Below are positions 24,768 through 36,330 of a DNA stretch of 64,000 bases, piece after piece. The notes beneath the pieces are model-generated. The model ran no database searches. It was not told where the DNA came from and saw nothing but the letters and a program-made list of their open reading frames with translations. How positions within the stretch are numbered: position 1 is the stretch's first letter; each line of letters begins with the position of its first letter. The translations under genes and the position numbers were made by a program. Origin of the DNA: Lithodes maja (lineage: Eukaryota; Arthropoda; Malacostraca; Decapoda; Lithodidae); the NCBI GenBank assembly GCA_037953745.1, contig JBAKBP010003175.1:62001-126000 (forward strand). Reading direction: 5' to 3'.

Positions 24768-25932
24768 ATGGCTAGATTAATTTGCAAGCATGGTGGCTTG
24801 GTGGTCTTCTCCCGCCGGGCTAATTAGTGGGGATGCCACACCCCCAACATTAATTGTCCAAAGCCCTGTGGTCCAAGTGCATGGGTTGTTGGTTGGCTGG
24901 CCGGTAGTCCACGCCAGGAGCGGGCGGTAAGCGGTACTACCCCTCGTCGGGTACGTCGGGTGAGCCGGGTACTAGCACTATCACAGGGGCAGCAACACAG
25001 ACAACACGGGGCAGCCAGCACACAGCATAAATGCGGTTGTGACTGTGATTCTGACCTGGGCAGAAAACACAAGGCAGAAGGGCGGACACACAGGTTTCGT
25101 CGGTGGCAGCGGTGATCGTGTTGTGATGATAGGTGGCGGACCAGCTCAGGAGAAGTGGAGCTCTTTACGGTGCAGATACGTCTGTTTCAGCTGCGGTCGT
25201 GCTGTGATGAGAGGTGGCGAACCAGCACAGGAGATGAGGCTCTCTTTACGGTGCAGTTACGTCTGTGGGTGCTCCTATGATCCAAGCAGCTTCTATACCC
25301 ACAGGCCACGCCCATTCTAGCCGACTGCCACACACACACACACACACACACACATGGCTAGATTAATTTGCAAGAATGGTGGGTTGGTGGTCTTCTCCCG
25401 CCGGGCTAATAGTGGGGATGCCAAACCCCCGACACTAATTGTCCAAAGCCCTGTGGTCCAAGTGCCAGGGTTGTTGGTTGGCTGGCCGGTAGTCCACGTC
25501 AGGAGTGGGCGGTGAGCGGTACTACCCCTCGTCGGGTAAAGGTGAGCCGGGTATGACTAGCACTATCACAGGGGCAGCAACACAGACAACACGGGGCAGC
25601 CAGCACACAGCATAAATGCGGTTGTGACTGTGATTCTGACCTGGGCAGAAAACACAAGGCAGAAGGGCGGATCACACAGGTTTCGTCGGTGGCAGCGGTG
25701 ATCGTGTTGTGATGATAGGTGGCGGACCAGCTCAGGAGAAGTGGAGCTCTTTACGGTGCAGATATGTCTGTTTCAGCTGCGGTCGTGCTGTGATGAGAGG
25801 TGGCGGACCAGCACAGGAGATGAGGCTCTCTTTACGGTGCAGTTACGTCTGTGGGTGCTCCTATGATCCAAGCAGCTTATGTACCCACAGGCCACGCCCG
25901 ATCTAGCTGACTGCCACACACACACACACACA
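24768..25932 (+). repeat. Two tandem ~586-bp GC-rich units ending in (CA)n
   Basis: Units start at 24768 and 25354 with ATGGCTAGATTAATTTGCAA and are nearly identical. Each contains an internal 80-bp duplication around GGTGGCGGACCAGC and ends in a (CA)n tract. A third partial unit starts directly after the N gap (42168-42527). The 65-codon frames repeated in each unit have no sign of being genes. Confidence 0.85.
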
Positions 25933-26716
25933 ACCTCCTCCACCTACCTCCGAGTCAGTCTGTCAGTCTCGGACAGGAGGTCCAGATCTACCAGGGGTGG
26001 GTGCCGAGCATACCCCCAAACGGGGGTCGAAAAGGGGGAGGGGGCGGAAATGGGGAGCCGTCTCCTTCCTATATAATAAAGGCCGCCACCTCCCTCTGCC
26101 CATCTTGGTGTGTGTTTAGGTGTTGAGGTGTTGGGTGTGTGTGTGTGTGCCTGTGTGCCTGGGTGGGTGGGTGTGGTGGGTGTGGCGGGTGTGGTGGGCC
26201 AGGAGGAGGAGGAGGAGGGACACGTGCCTGCCCTCTCTCTCTCTCTCCTCGGCCTCCTACCTCCGCGGCGCGCCTGCCTGCCTGGCCCAATTTTTCTTTT
26301 AATACATTTCGATACTAGGGGTCTAAGGTGATGTACCCTAGGCAGAAATGGACCCCAGTCCATGCCCTACCCCCTTCGAATGTAGAGTGCCCTCCCCTCA
26401 CACCCTGCCCTTCCTCTTACCCACAGTGAGCTGATTCAGGGGGGCGAGCATCCTCTATATACGACGGAGCCTTCCCTGCTCCATCCACCACCAGTTGCCT
26501 GCTTCGTGTCGTTCATTGCTCCGTTCACCACCAGTTGACTCGTGTGCGCCGCTAACCTTCACCGCAGTCGTCGCTAATGGTAGGCCTACTTCGTATATAT
26601 GGCCTGTTAACCCGTTCAGTACCAGGGACGTCCTTTTAATTGTATTATCGTAAATATTAGACGAATATATGCAGTTAAGGAAGAACCTCTATCAATAATA
26701 TGACTTAATTATTATG
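25933..26716. other. GC-rich non-coding part of duplicated segment
   Basis: GT-rich and CT-rich simple repeats (26110-26260), two TATA-like sites (about 26075 and 26455) and a TTAACCCGTTCAGT phrase at about 26608 that resembles the end of a TTAA-type MITE. The same layout recurs at 42528-43283. No ORF is convincing. Confidence 0.45.
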
Positions 26717-26852
26717 TTTTCTCCACTAACCAACTTTACTCCTAAACTCGATTAATGAAATTAACAAACACATGTGGCAGTCCGGGGATTCGAACCTAGG
26801 ATGCTCACACCGAGAATCAACACACTTATGCATTGCGCCACGAAGACAGTTA
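26717..26852 (-). mobile_element. tRNA-derived SINE, copy 2
   Basis: Full-length-looking copy on the minus strand: tRNA-like head with A box TGGCGCAATGC and exact B box GGTTCGAATCC, then the common tail. Its duplicate is at 43781-43915. Confidence 0.75.
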
Positions 26853-27020
26853 AAGGATGTTGCACAAGCCTACGATTTATTATGCAGTTTCGAATCCTGC
26901 ATACCAATCTTAGCATGTACAATATCCCAACACTCTCGGAGACTATGCATAGATAAAAGGAACTTAACCCTAGGGAAGGCCTCTCGATAAACTACTACTG
27001 AACCTGAATTAATTATTATG

Positions 27021-27098
27021 TTTTCTCCACTAACCAACTTTACTCCTAAACTCAATTAATGAAATTAACAAACACATGTGACAGTCCGGGGATTCGAA
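27021..27098 (-). mobile_element. tRNA-derived SINE, head-truncated copy
   Basis: Contains only the tail and the B-box part of the SINE; the duplicate lies at 44088-44166. Confidence 0.65.
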
Positions 27099-27159
27099 GT
27101 TGGGTACTGTACTTGGAACCTTGTAGGTGAAAAATTGAAAATGTTTACCCCTGCTTTAA

Positions 27160-27632
27160 CACCTTACGAGCGGCCTAGGCGGTAATTTATAATTATGTAC
27201 CGCCCAGCGGGGTGTTTTTACCCTAAATAGGGTTGTTTACGTGATCATTTTCATACCTAAATAAGACCCAGAGCGTAAAACAAGTATCTATCCCTGAAAG
27301 GGCAAAAACAGAGCTTTCCAATGACACCCCAACCATCCTTGTACGACCACTGGTTTTCTTGGAACGATCGCGCAACACGAGTGCAAAAACCATGTAATTA
27401 GGTACTTTCCCTACATAATTCCCTGTGTAGCGAGTGTGAGGGGAGATGGAAGGGTGGTTTTCACTTCAGTTGGCCCACCGCGGTGGTCATAGCCTTACTA
27501 CGCTCCTCACACCGCTCAGTTCTCTCTCTCTGCAACATTACGTGCTGAAAATGGCACACGATATAAGTTGTGAACCGCCACTTAGTCCAAATTTATTTCA
27601 CAGGACATAAGTTGCACGCCGCCAAAGAAGGG
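27160..27632 (-). mobile_element. TTAA MITE (family M), insertion private to copy 1
   Basis: A 473-bp non-coding element flanked by TTAA (27156-27159 and 27633-27636). Its reverse complement is about 80 percent similar by eye to 43288-43768. The corresponding position in copy 2 (44225-44228) has a single TTAA and no insert, a clean empty site. Ends are CACCTT and CCCTT read inward, in keeping with piggyBac-type elements. Confidence 0.9.
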
Positions 27633-27830
27633 TTAAGTAGCTTGTGAGGGATCAAACTAGTTTTTTTCAGGATTCTGAATCTAAGTAACTACAATTGTAA
27701 AGTCGTGCCAGTTTTTTGCAGAAGTTAGTAAATATGCTCATTATTAATCCATGTTTTTCTATTGTATCCAGGAATAGGAGTTGAAGTTATTCCGGGTGCT
27801 GAGGAGACCACTTGTTAAAGGAATAGAAAA

Positions 27831-30119
27831 ATGAGCGGTAATCCAATGCCCAAGGAAGCTGTTGAAAACTTAACAAGGTTATTAACAAAAACAATAATGT
27901 CCTCCTCTCCCCCGGGCAAGAAGGAATACCCACAGAGGGGAAAGAAAAGACCCTTGATTAAACGGACAGGCTCCGGAAAAGAAAAAGCAAAGAGGACCAC
28001 ATTAGCTAAGAGGCGTTACACTTCTACTCACCCAACCAATGAACGTATGATCTGTTCATCTTCTTCCTCATCAGAGGAAGCAAATGAAGACGACGACGTA
28101 GAGGAGGAAGAATCCGAAGAGGAGGAAGAAAACGAAGAGGAGGAAGAAAACGTAGAGGAGGAAGAAAACGAAGAGGAGGAAGAAAACCAAAACAATGGTA
28201 CTGAAACCGATATCTACTCCGATGATGCAGCCAATACAACACAGGGTTGGTTCACAATGTTACTAAATGGGGCAAGAAATAAAAACAATATTGCGTCTGA
28301 AGTGGCAAACGTTGTACATGTGAAGCGAAAAGACACACTGAATTACCACATAGAAGCAAGAGTGGTTCAATGTAAATCTCGCAAATCCTATGGGAAGAAA
28401 ACACCTAGGGACCAAAAGGAGATGATACTTAATGCGCTATTTAATTTAATATCTCATAGATTCAAAGAGTTGACTAAAGAATTGGTAGAAACAATTTCAA
28501 ACATAATACTCCCAAACGAGATTATCCCGGTAAAGAATTTTTTTATGGAGAAATTGCTTGTCAGAGAAAGTAACGACAATATGGTAAAGAAAACGCTAGG
28601 ATACAAATCAGCAGAAAAGAAGGAGGGGACAGGGCAACAACAAAGACGGGATCGGTTACCTTCAAATACACGCCACCCGTCAAAATCAAGACCACCACCA
28701 CCAACGCAAACAGGTCACCTTCTGTCACCGTCTGTAACCCGAAGATGGGCAGCCTCAAGGCCCGGACAGCTACCGCCAACGCAAACAGGACAGCTCCTGT
28801 CGCCTTCCGTGCCGTAACGAGCAGGAGCGTCAAGGCAACCTGGACAGCTACCACCAACGCACACAGGACAGCTCCTGTCGCCTCCCGTGCCTTAACGAGC
28901 AGCAGGGTCAAGGCAACCCGGACAGCTACAATCTTCGCTACTAAAATGAAGACCGACAGGAACGACTCGACTACCCTCAAACCCACTATAGCGCCAACAC
29001 CGTCAGCCCCTTTAACCCAATCACCTCCAGGGCCCCCCGCCTGTTATTCGTGACTGTCAGGTGTGGCCGGAGCACGTAGATCTTTCACCCACCAGCTCTC
29101 ACAACCAAACAACTCATGTTCCAGTCTATCAAATGGAGGATGCAGATTTACCTATTAAGCATAAGTGAATGACATGTGAAGAGCTGAAATGATATGACCC
29201 AAAATCTGTTGACATAAAGAGTGTCACTGAGGAATGGTTGCCCAATGGTGTGGGTGATACCGAAGTTATCAAACCCAACAAACAACCCAATCGCAGGAGG
29301 GCCACACCCACCCAGTTTGAAAGGACAGTCTTTGACATAGCAATTTGGTTAAAAAAACGCATCCCATCCACAGCAAAAGGTAAGTTTTTATTGACAACGT
29401 TCAAAGACAGTGCACAGGACAGTTCCCTAAAATCGAAACGAACTACCTTCTACCAAAACCCCGTCAAATTCAACCGTATTCTAGAAATGTATTATGAAAG
29501 AAAATGTCATGAAGACGAGAAGAGTAACTCCACCGGTGTCATCAGCGAAGACACACAAAAAATGAAGCAGTTATTCATTATCGACGACCAAGCACAACAG
29601 GATGTCCAGCAGCGTGTAACTTTGAACGAGGTCATACTTTTGGGAGTAGATCCTCTTCGGTCTCTCGTTGACATGCTCATTACCTCAGGCATTTATTCAT
29701 ATGACACTTTTCCCGAGCGGAATACGTTGCTACCCCTGGACGTGTATTTCAAAGTAGCCGGTGCCTGTCGTAATGATCTGTTCAAGGACTGGAATATTCC
29801 GATGCGTTTGCTTAATAGATGCGTGTATCCCAGTGAAGTTTACGGGGTGCAGTTGCTCAAGCATGGTCTGTTCGCTTGGCATCGTCTGAAGGCTAACCAA
29901 GTGCCAGAGCCGGACTGCCTCGATACATCCAACTACCTACCACTTTGCAAGACACATGCAAATATCAGAGCTACCAAGTGCCATCCAGTTCAAGGAGAGA
30001 GTGGGCCTATAATTTGCTTGGTCCATGCCATAGAGGGATCATGCAACTCTCCGAAAGACATAGGAAACAAAGGTGCAAGAAAGAATAAACTGAACAAATC
30101 GAAACCATGCGATAAGTAG
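27831..30119 (+). pseudogene. Virus-like gene 1: charged/low-complexity N-terminus, globular C-terminus; broken
   Basis: Starts at ATG 27831. The first 328 codons include a basic stretch, a poly-Ser/Glu-rich zone with EEEENEEEEE repeats (about 28050-28190) and a folded-looking segment (FTMLLNGARNKNN to MVKKTLGY). The frame then switches: a 75-78-bp Ala/Thr-rich repeat (about 28700-28930) is open in another frame, a one-base insertion near 29031 and TGA codons at about 29166 and 29189 follow, and the frame reopens for the C-terminal 290 codons to 30119. Copy 2 has the wild-type-like bases at the two TGA sites and at the insertion. No family recognised; no intron signal. The C-terminus has conserved-looking Cys/His (CKTHANIRATKCH). 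Confidence 0.6.
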
Positions 30120-31870
30120 AAAGTGTGATGACACACATAAGTGGATCCCGCCCTGTCGCTGGTCCCAGTACCTGTTCTCCTTCTACCGTTCCTAGCTCTC
30201 ACCGAGAGATTCTCAGGAAAAATGAGGCGCACTCGCCGTCTAGACTATGAGTACAGGAAGATAGAGAACAGGTAGGAGACGTAGGAGACGACGGTGAAGA
30301 CGTAAGAGAAGACGATGAAGGAGCAGGATATGGACACGTAGGAGACGACGAGGAAGACGTAAGTGACGACGAGAAAGACGAGAGTGACAACGAGAAAGAC
30401 GAGGAAGATGAATACAAAGGAGAGAGGGACGAAGGATCGGAAGAACAACAAACGAGAGAAGAGGAGGAAAGTGACGACTATGATAATGGCGATGATGACG
30501 AGGAGGACGGACATGTTGTGGAGTCACGACAGAAATCACTGTCTCAAAAAAAAAATTATCGAGAGACGGAAAGAACGCAAAACAGTAATGAAATTTTGAC
30601 GCCTACGTCGACACGTGTAACAACCATTGATCATCCTGTTTCGACCACCAATGATGTCACCAACTTCTCAGACACTTCTAAAGTCCAAGATCTTTTGCCT
30701 TTAACTACATCCATTCCCACCCGTGATGAAATTAATGAAAAAAGGACGCAAAACAGTAATGGCATGTTGATATATACGTCGACCACCAATGGTGTCACCG
30801 ACCCCTCAGACACGTCTAACATCCAAGACAATTCTCCTACCATCTACCTCATGGACATACTTGAGGCTGCGGTCTCCTCCATACTCCCGGAGGCAGCGGT
30901 GGTCCATGACGAAATGCATCATGAATCCAATGGGACCTCATATTCCACCACGTCTCTCTTTGAATCGTCAGCCTCACTAACACAAGATCCACCAACATTG
31001 TATCACATGCCTGGCATCGAGGCACCGTCCGCAACATTAACCGACCCATCAACACTGTATTATGCAATGAGCGAAGCGACGCCTGCCACATCAACCGACC
31101 AAACACCAGTGCTCGACACACATAGCAACCAAGCCCCAACCGTGTCACCAAATGACCCACCAGTATTGTGTATTAATCCCGGTGTCAATGCGTCGAATGG
31201 ACCGCCACCCACCTCCTGCCCACTTCGCACCCTAATCTCGTCAGTGCAACACCCTCATCGTCCAGTACAACTGAACCCATTTACAGTGACATCAATAGTT
31301 CCACCTCGGCCAATGTGAATAAAGAGGAATTGGGGAAATTAGATAATACGTCCATAGGGGCCCCGTCTTTCCCGAACAATTCTACAAGTGAGAATGAGGA
31401 GATTGTTGTCATAGACAAAAATGTCCAATTTATTATAGATAAAGCGTGTTATCCTAGTAACCAATTACTCAGTCCTCTCGACACTCCCATATCTAGTCCT
31501 AAGACTCCCGCCGGCAATGACAGTGAAGGATCCCCGGTGAGCAAAACAATGTCATTGGTCCATGAGAAACATACCATTCCCTATAAGAAAATTGAAGACA
31601 GTGAAGCCCGCAAAGGCAATAAAAAAGCAGACAAGAAGAAGAGGAAGAAGGTAAACAAAAACGACGCCGAGGGGGTCACGGAAAACAAAAACAACGCCGA
31701 GGGGGTCACAGAAAACAAAAACAGTGGGAACTCTGCTTCCTCACCATCATCATCTTCGTGCTTGAGGTCGTCTTCCTCCGGTTCGTCGTCTTGGTCGTCA
31801 TCCTCCAGTGCGTCCGCTTCTGAGGATGAAAATTACACCAAGAGGAACAACATGCCTGATAAGTCAACAG

Positions 31871-32571
31871 GGGCTGCTTCCCAGTCTACAAGAACACGGA
31901 GTAGTCCTAAAGCACATAGTGCCTCGGGTGTAAGACGCTCTTCAGGCGACAAAGAAGCTTTGAGAGAAGCAGCGGATAGGCATAGCATCACCTCGTCCCG
32001 CAACCCCAACCACCACTCTGAAGACAAGGATAAGATGAAATCTGACGCATTAGGTGGTAATGCAGCAGCCTCGGGCAAGAATGAAGAGGCCGCTTCCCAG
32101 TATAAAAGAAAACGGAGTACTCCTATAACACACAGTGCCTCGGGTGTAAGATGCGCTTCAGGCGACAAAGACTCTTTGAGAGAGACAGCGGATAGCCATA
32201 GCATCACCTCGTCCCGCAACCCCAACCACCACTCTGAAGACAAGGATAAGATGAAATCTGATGCATTAGGTGGTAATGCAGCAGCCTCGGGCAAGAATGA
32301 AGAGGCCGCTTCCCAGTATAAAAGAACACGGAGTACTCCTAAAACACATAGTGCCTCGGGTGTAAGATGCGCTTCAGGCGACAAAGACTCTTTGAGAGAG
32401 ATAGCGGATAGGCATAGCATCACCTCGTCCCGCAACCCCAACCACCACTCTTAAGACAAGGATAAGATGAAATCTGACGCATTAGGTGGTAATGCAGCAG
32501 CCTCAGGCAAGAATGAAGAGGCCGCTTCCCAGTATAAAAGAACAGGGAGTACTCCTAAAACATATAGTTCC
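31871..32571 (+). repeat. 216-bp coding tandem repeat, about 3.4 copies
   Basis: Units start near 32038, 32254 and 32470 with KSDALGGNAAASG in translation, preceded by a partial, more diverged copy. The period of 216 bp (72 codons) keeps frame. The copies serve as references for each other: at one position two have GAA and one has TAA. Confidence 0.93.
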
Positions 32572-32769
32572 TCGGGGAGAAAGCAGATTTGGAAGAGGTC
32601 ATATCACTGTTCACGTTCACGGTCAGATTCTAGGGAGCATAACCGTGAGACGAAGCAGACGACTGACTCACACCATAATAAGGAAGAAGACTATGAGGGT
32701 GGTCAAGAATGTGAGAATGAGTATGATCGTCAGGAAAGGCGTTCTTCGCAGCAGCATCAGAACCCGCAC

Positions 32770-32937
32770 CAGTATCAGAGCCAGCAACAGTACCAGAGCC
32801 AGCAACTGTACCAGAGCCACCAACAGTACCAGAGCCAGCAACAGTACGAGAGCCAGCAACAGTACGAGAGCCAGCAACAGTACGAGAGCCAGCAACAGTA
32901 CGAGAGCCAGCAACAGTACCAGAGCCACCAACAGTAC
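32770..32937 (+). repeat. 18-bp coding repeat encoding Gln/Tyr/Ser
   Basis: About nine imperfect copies of an 18-bp unit (QYESQQ / QYQSQQ), part of the broken gene 30222-33198. Confidence 0.9.
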
Positions 32938-33198
32938 CCAAATGAACAAACACATCCCAACTGTCGTAATCAAACGCAGCTTGAGCAGTATTCTCATCCC
33001 AGAAACGATGTCCATGGATGGCTATCCCCAGATCATTCGCGTCAATACCAGAAGCATGAAGATCAGCAACGCCGCTAAGACCCTCCTACGAATTCTGTTT
33101 ATGACCGTGGGTCTATGGGTGGAGAGATTCAAGATACGCAATCCTGGAATAAGAAACAGAGGATTGACTGGAGTGATTACAGCAATAGGCGTAATTGA

Positions 33199-33406
33199 TA
33201 GAGTGAGAGCCGTCGGCAGGATTTTTATCTCTGCCCAGTGGGTTTCGTGAAAGTTCAAACCGACAGCGAAGACAATGACAGAAAAGATAGAGGAGAAATG
33301 GAAGAAGAAATCAAAGTTGTTACAGAGAGATCGGTCTCCCTGCGAGGTCTGCGTTGTTGCTCTGCCATGTACAAATCTAAATGACATTACTGTATATATA
33401 TATACA

Positions 33407-33478
<72 letters not shown>

Positions 33479-33814
33479 CAGTTTAGGCCCCATTGGCTTT
33501 ATTATATTATTTTAGATATAGAGTTATAACCCTTTCCATTTATATTACTACAACTAACTAATTTTTAGTTAAATAAAGTTGATTGTACAACACTACCGCA
33601 CCTTGCACAGTGGCGGAGGTGTGAGTATTACGGCTCTGGTCAGTGATGCCAAGATCTTGGCATTTTGGGTCCAATCTTGGGATCTTGGCAATTTCAATGA
33701 AACTCTTGGCATTTCTGAAGCTTATGAGGAAATTTGCACTGTCATATTAGTCTGTCTTTAATATATTATGATTAATATATGTTACAACTCATATCGACAT
33801 TAAGAACATATAAG
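33199..33814. other. (TA)n and unassigned sequence
   Basis: After the end of virus-like gene 2: a (TA)n tract at about 33390-33475, then AT-rich sequence with TTGGCATTT / TTGGGATCTTGG phrases that also occur near 34918-34980. No gene. Confidence 0.5.
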
Positions 33815-34425
33815 AACAAGTGCATTGCAAAAATATACGTTACCTAAATTTCATAAAAGACCTTATAAATATCGCTTTATTGCCGGAGCAAAGTTTGCTA
33901 CCACTAAAACTCTGTCAGAACAAGTCGTAAATTGCTTAAAATACATTAAAAGTACTCATAAAAGATATTGTAATACCATCATGAAAAGAACTGTCATTAA
34001 CTATTATTGGAGTGTTGACAATTCGTTAGAAGTTATTGATAAAATAAATACCATGCCGAAAGTTACCTCGGTACATAGCTTCGACTTTCCAACTTTGTAT
34101 ACCAATTTGCCTTTATATTTAGTATATTCAGAGCTTTGCTTTATTATAGATTTGCACTTTGACAGATTCGTTAGGAATGGTAATTATTTCATAAATGTTT
34201 ATACATATTTTAATAATGCATCACTTAGCTTTATTCCCACTAGTTCACTATATTTTGATAGAACTAAATTTAAAAAAATGCCCTTAAATTCCTCATTTTC
34301 AATACTTATTTTAGATTCGGGCCTTACATTTTCAAACAAATATTAGGAATTCCTATGGGTGGAAATGCTAGCCCTTTAATTGCAGATTTATTCTTGCTTG
34401 CTTTAAAATTTAAATATATATAAAA
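33815..34425 (+). pseudogene. Second Penelope-like reverse transcriptase fragment
   Basis: The frame reads LPKFHKRPYKYRFIAG, TKTLSEQ, FDFPTLYTNLPL and, after a frameshift near 34336, GIPMGGNASPLIADLFL. These are successive RT boxes as arranged in Penelope-like elements (PKxHK, RFI, GIPMGxNxSP). The YxDD box and the GIY-YIG domain are missing, so it is truncated at about 34425. AT-rich and clearly different from the copy at 1382-2714. Confidence 0.75.
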
Positions 34426-34586
34426 GACTTAGTCGACAGTATAAATTGATTGCTTTTGCGATTTCCTTAGTTTATTTGTATTATTTGCACGATAAATGTA
34501 GGTTATTTGTAGGGTAGTTATTGGTAGGGGTCACTTGAGGCATGCTATGCTTACAGGTACCTACCCGATAGCACTATCGTTAGTGA

Positions 34587-34640
<54 letters not shown>

Positions 34641-35600
34641 TGTAATTGTGATAAAATATGTTACAACTCATATCTACATTAAGAATATTAATGGTTTTTA
34701 GTTTTTTCTCTCTCCTGTTCAAAACCGGCGAGCTCTTAGCTGCGTTCCCATGAACGTAGTGTGTTTGACATTAAGCTTAAACATTTCATTAAATCGTCTC
34801 TTTTGACCCACAAAGCTTCTTCAAAGCATACAATACTGAACCAATGCAAATGTTTCTTCAATAATACCTACACTTACAGGTTAATTTGAGTGTAGATGTA
34901 TACTGTATGTTATCATAACCTTGGGATTTTGGGGCAATTATTGGGATTTTTAGGGTGGGTGGGCAATCTTGGGATATTTCATTTTTCAGAGTGGCAACAC
35001 TGGCATTGGTTGGTATGAGTTGTTTGCTCGCTAAAGAGTTACGGTTATGTACAAGTCTAACTTGTATATAACCTCATTGTCCTCTTGTATTTTTGTTATT
35101 TCTGATATCTGTATAAGCCTTACATTTATATTACTGCAACTCACCATTTGTATTACTGGAAATGTCACTAAACAATGTTTGTCCCTAAACAATTTTTGTC
35201 CCTAAACAATTTTTATTACTGGAATGGAATAAAGTTATAACTAATATTCTGTTTGATTTCCATTTGTGTATGAGTGTCTGGTCTGATATGCGACGGGAGG
35301 TGAATCCTGCGAAGTGTGCATGTGTCAGTCTAATAATAAGTAAGTAATAAGAATAAGAAGTATATACAAATATAGAGACGTGCCAGTTTCCATCTCAATC
35401 TGACAGAGGCGTTACCGTGTTAGTTTCAGAAAATGCGACAAGAATACTATCCAACATTGCGGTCTGTATCTGTATCGCACCTGTGTGTTCTCTCACGGGC
35501 AACTGTATGTTGCCTGCTCTCGCGTTACAAGTTGGGACGCACTTAGTATTTTCACCCAGGAGAAGGAAAAGGGTCCATATGCGTTAGACAACGTTGTGTA
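34426..35600. other. AT-rich intergenic with (TA)n
   Basis: Contains (TA)n at about 34590-34634 and a triplicated TCCCTAAACAAT phrase at about 35180-35210. From 35047 onward the sequence is shared with 44917 onward in copy 2. No gene recognised. Confidence 0.5.
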
Positions 35601-35627
35601 CCCTGAAGTGTTTCTGAGCAAGAGTCT

Positions 35628-35970
35628 TTGGCGGAAGAGTATACGAGGTTATTAGACACCAATATCATCATTCCAGAAGAAGACACTGAGGCCGACAGGG
35701 AGCTCCAGCGAAAGTATACAGATTTTTGCCAGTGTTATTCTGAAGTTGAGGTTCTATTCGCTCCCGAAGACATGACAGCAGTACTCAATATATCGGTTGA
35801 AGACTTCGATATGGCGGTGGAGAAACTGGATGTTGAGTTAGAGGCATGTGAGCGGTTGAATATGAAGATATGATATGAAGAGAGATGAACTCATTCGAAG
35901 GGAACGAGAGGAGAATCGTGAAATCCTTCTGAAGGAAATTGAGAACAAGCGGGAAAGAGAGCGGAAATAA
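35628..35970 (+). pseudogene. Small acidic ORF plus charged helical tail, copy 1
   Basis: An 81-codon frame without an ATG near its start (upstream stop TGA) reads LDTNIIIPEEDTEADRELQ onward and ends at 35873. A +1 frame then encodes a strongly charged helix (RDELIRREREENREI) to 35969. Both parts are retained in copy 2 (45506-45850). The charged tail is like that of Myb/SANT-type transposon accessory proteins, but this is only a resemblance. Probably a gene remnant. Confidence 0.35.
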
Positions 35971-36330
35971 AACGAAAACCTGCTGCAATAAATTGCAATA
36001 TTGCTGGGAGCTTCCCCAAGGAAAAAAGCAAAACTTTCAGATTAACTTACTGAATAAAAACAATAATGTTCATATCACCCTTTTATTTCCTTCTCTTTAC
36101 ATCTTGAGCAGCGCCAAAGGTCATAAAGCCCGCCGTGAAGCGGCGGAGGGCGAAGCCCATGCTTGTGTAGGGAAAATAAACTTTTGACTTACTAAATGAT
36201 GACATATGGCCTCAAAGTTAAGTACCAATATAATGCAAAATAACTAATAAGCGCTGAAGACAAGAACGAGAACATCATACTGGTTATCCTTGAGATAAGC
36301 CCCTCTAGAGACCCCCCCCCCCCACATCCT

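Larger units (their letters stand above)
30222..33198 (+). pseudogene. Virus-like gene 2: long disordered acidic, Ser-rich, Gln-rich protein; broken
   Basis: ATG at 30222 opens MRRTRRLDYEYRK, then the frame shifts once near 30255-30270 into an acidic region, a Ser/Thr/Pro-rich region to about 31200, and shifts again near 31200 into the frame that continues to 33198. That last part has a Lys-rich patch, a Ser cluster (about 31730-31810), a 72-residue repeat x3.4 (31871-32571), an Arg/Ser patch, and QYESQQ repeats (32770-32937). In-frame TAA at 32452-32454 and another at about 33076 interrupt it. Such a composition suggests an intrinsically disordered scaffold or nucleic-acid-binding protein; no function is claimed. 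Confidence 0.55.

Noticed and set aside
25039..25906. Small Cys-containing ORFs repeated in the GC-rich units
   Set aside because: They lie in tandem non-coding repeats, shift frame between units and have no supporting features.
26772..26852. Functional tRNA gene on the minus strand
   Set aside because: A and B boxes are present but acceptor and anticodon stems do not pair properly, and the sequence recurs with a common non-tRNA tail. It is a SINE.
31833..32441. Leu-rich minus-strand frame
   Set aside because: It is the antisense of the 216-bp coding repeat; its openness follows from repeat periodicity.
32630..33250. Val/Leu/Cys/Trp repeat frames and Arg/Ala repeat frame
   Set aside because: All are shadows of the 18-bp Gln/Tyr/Ser repeat in other frames.
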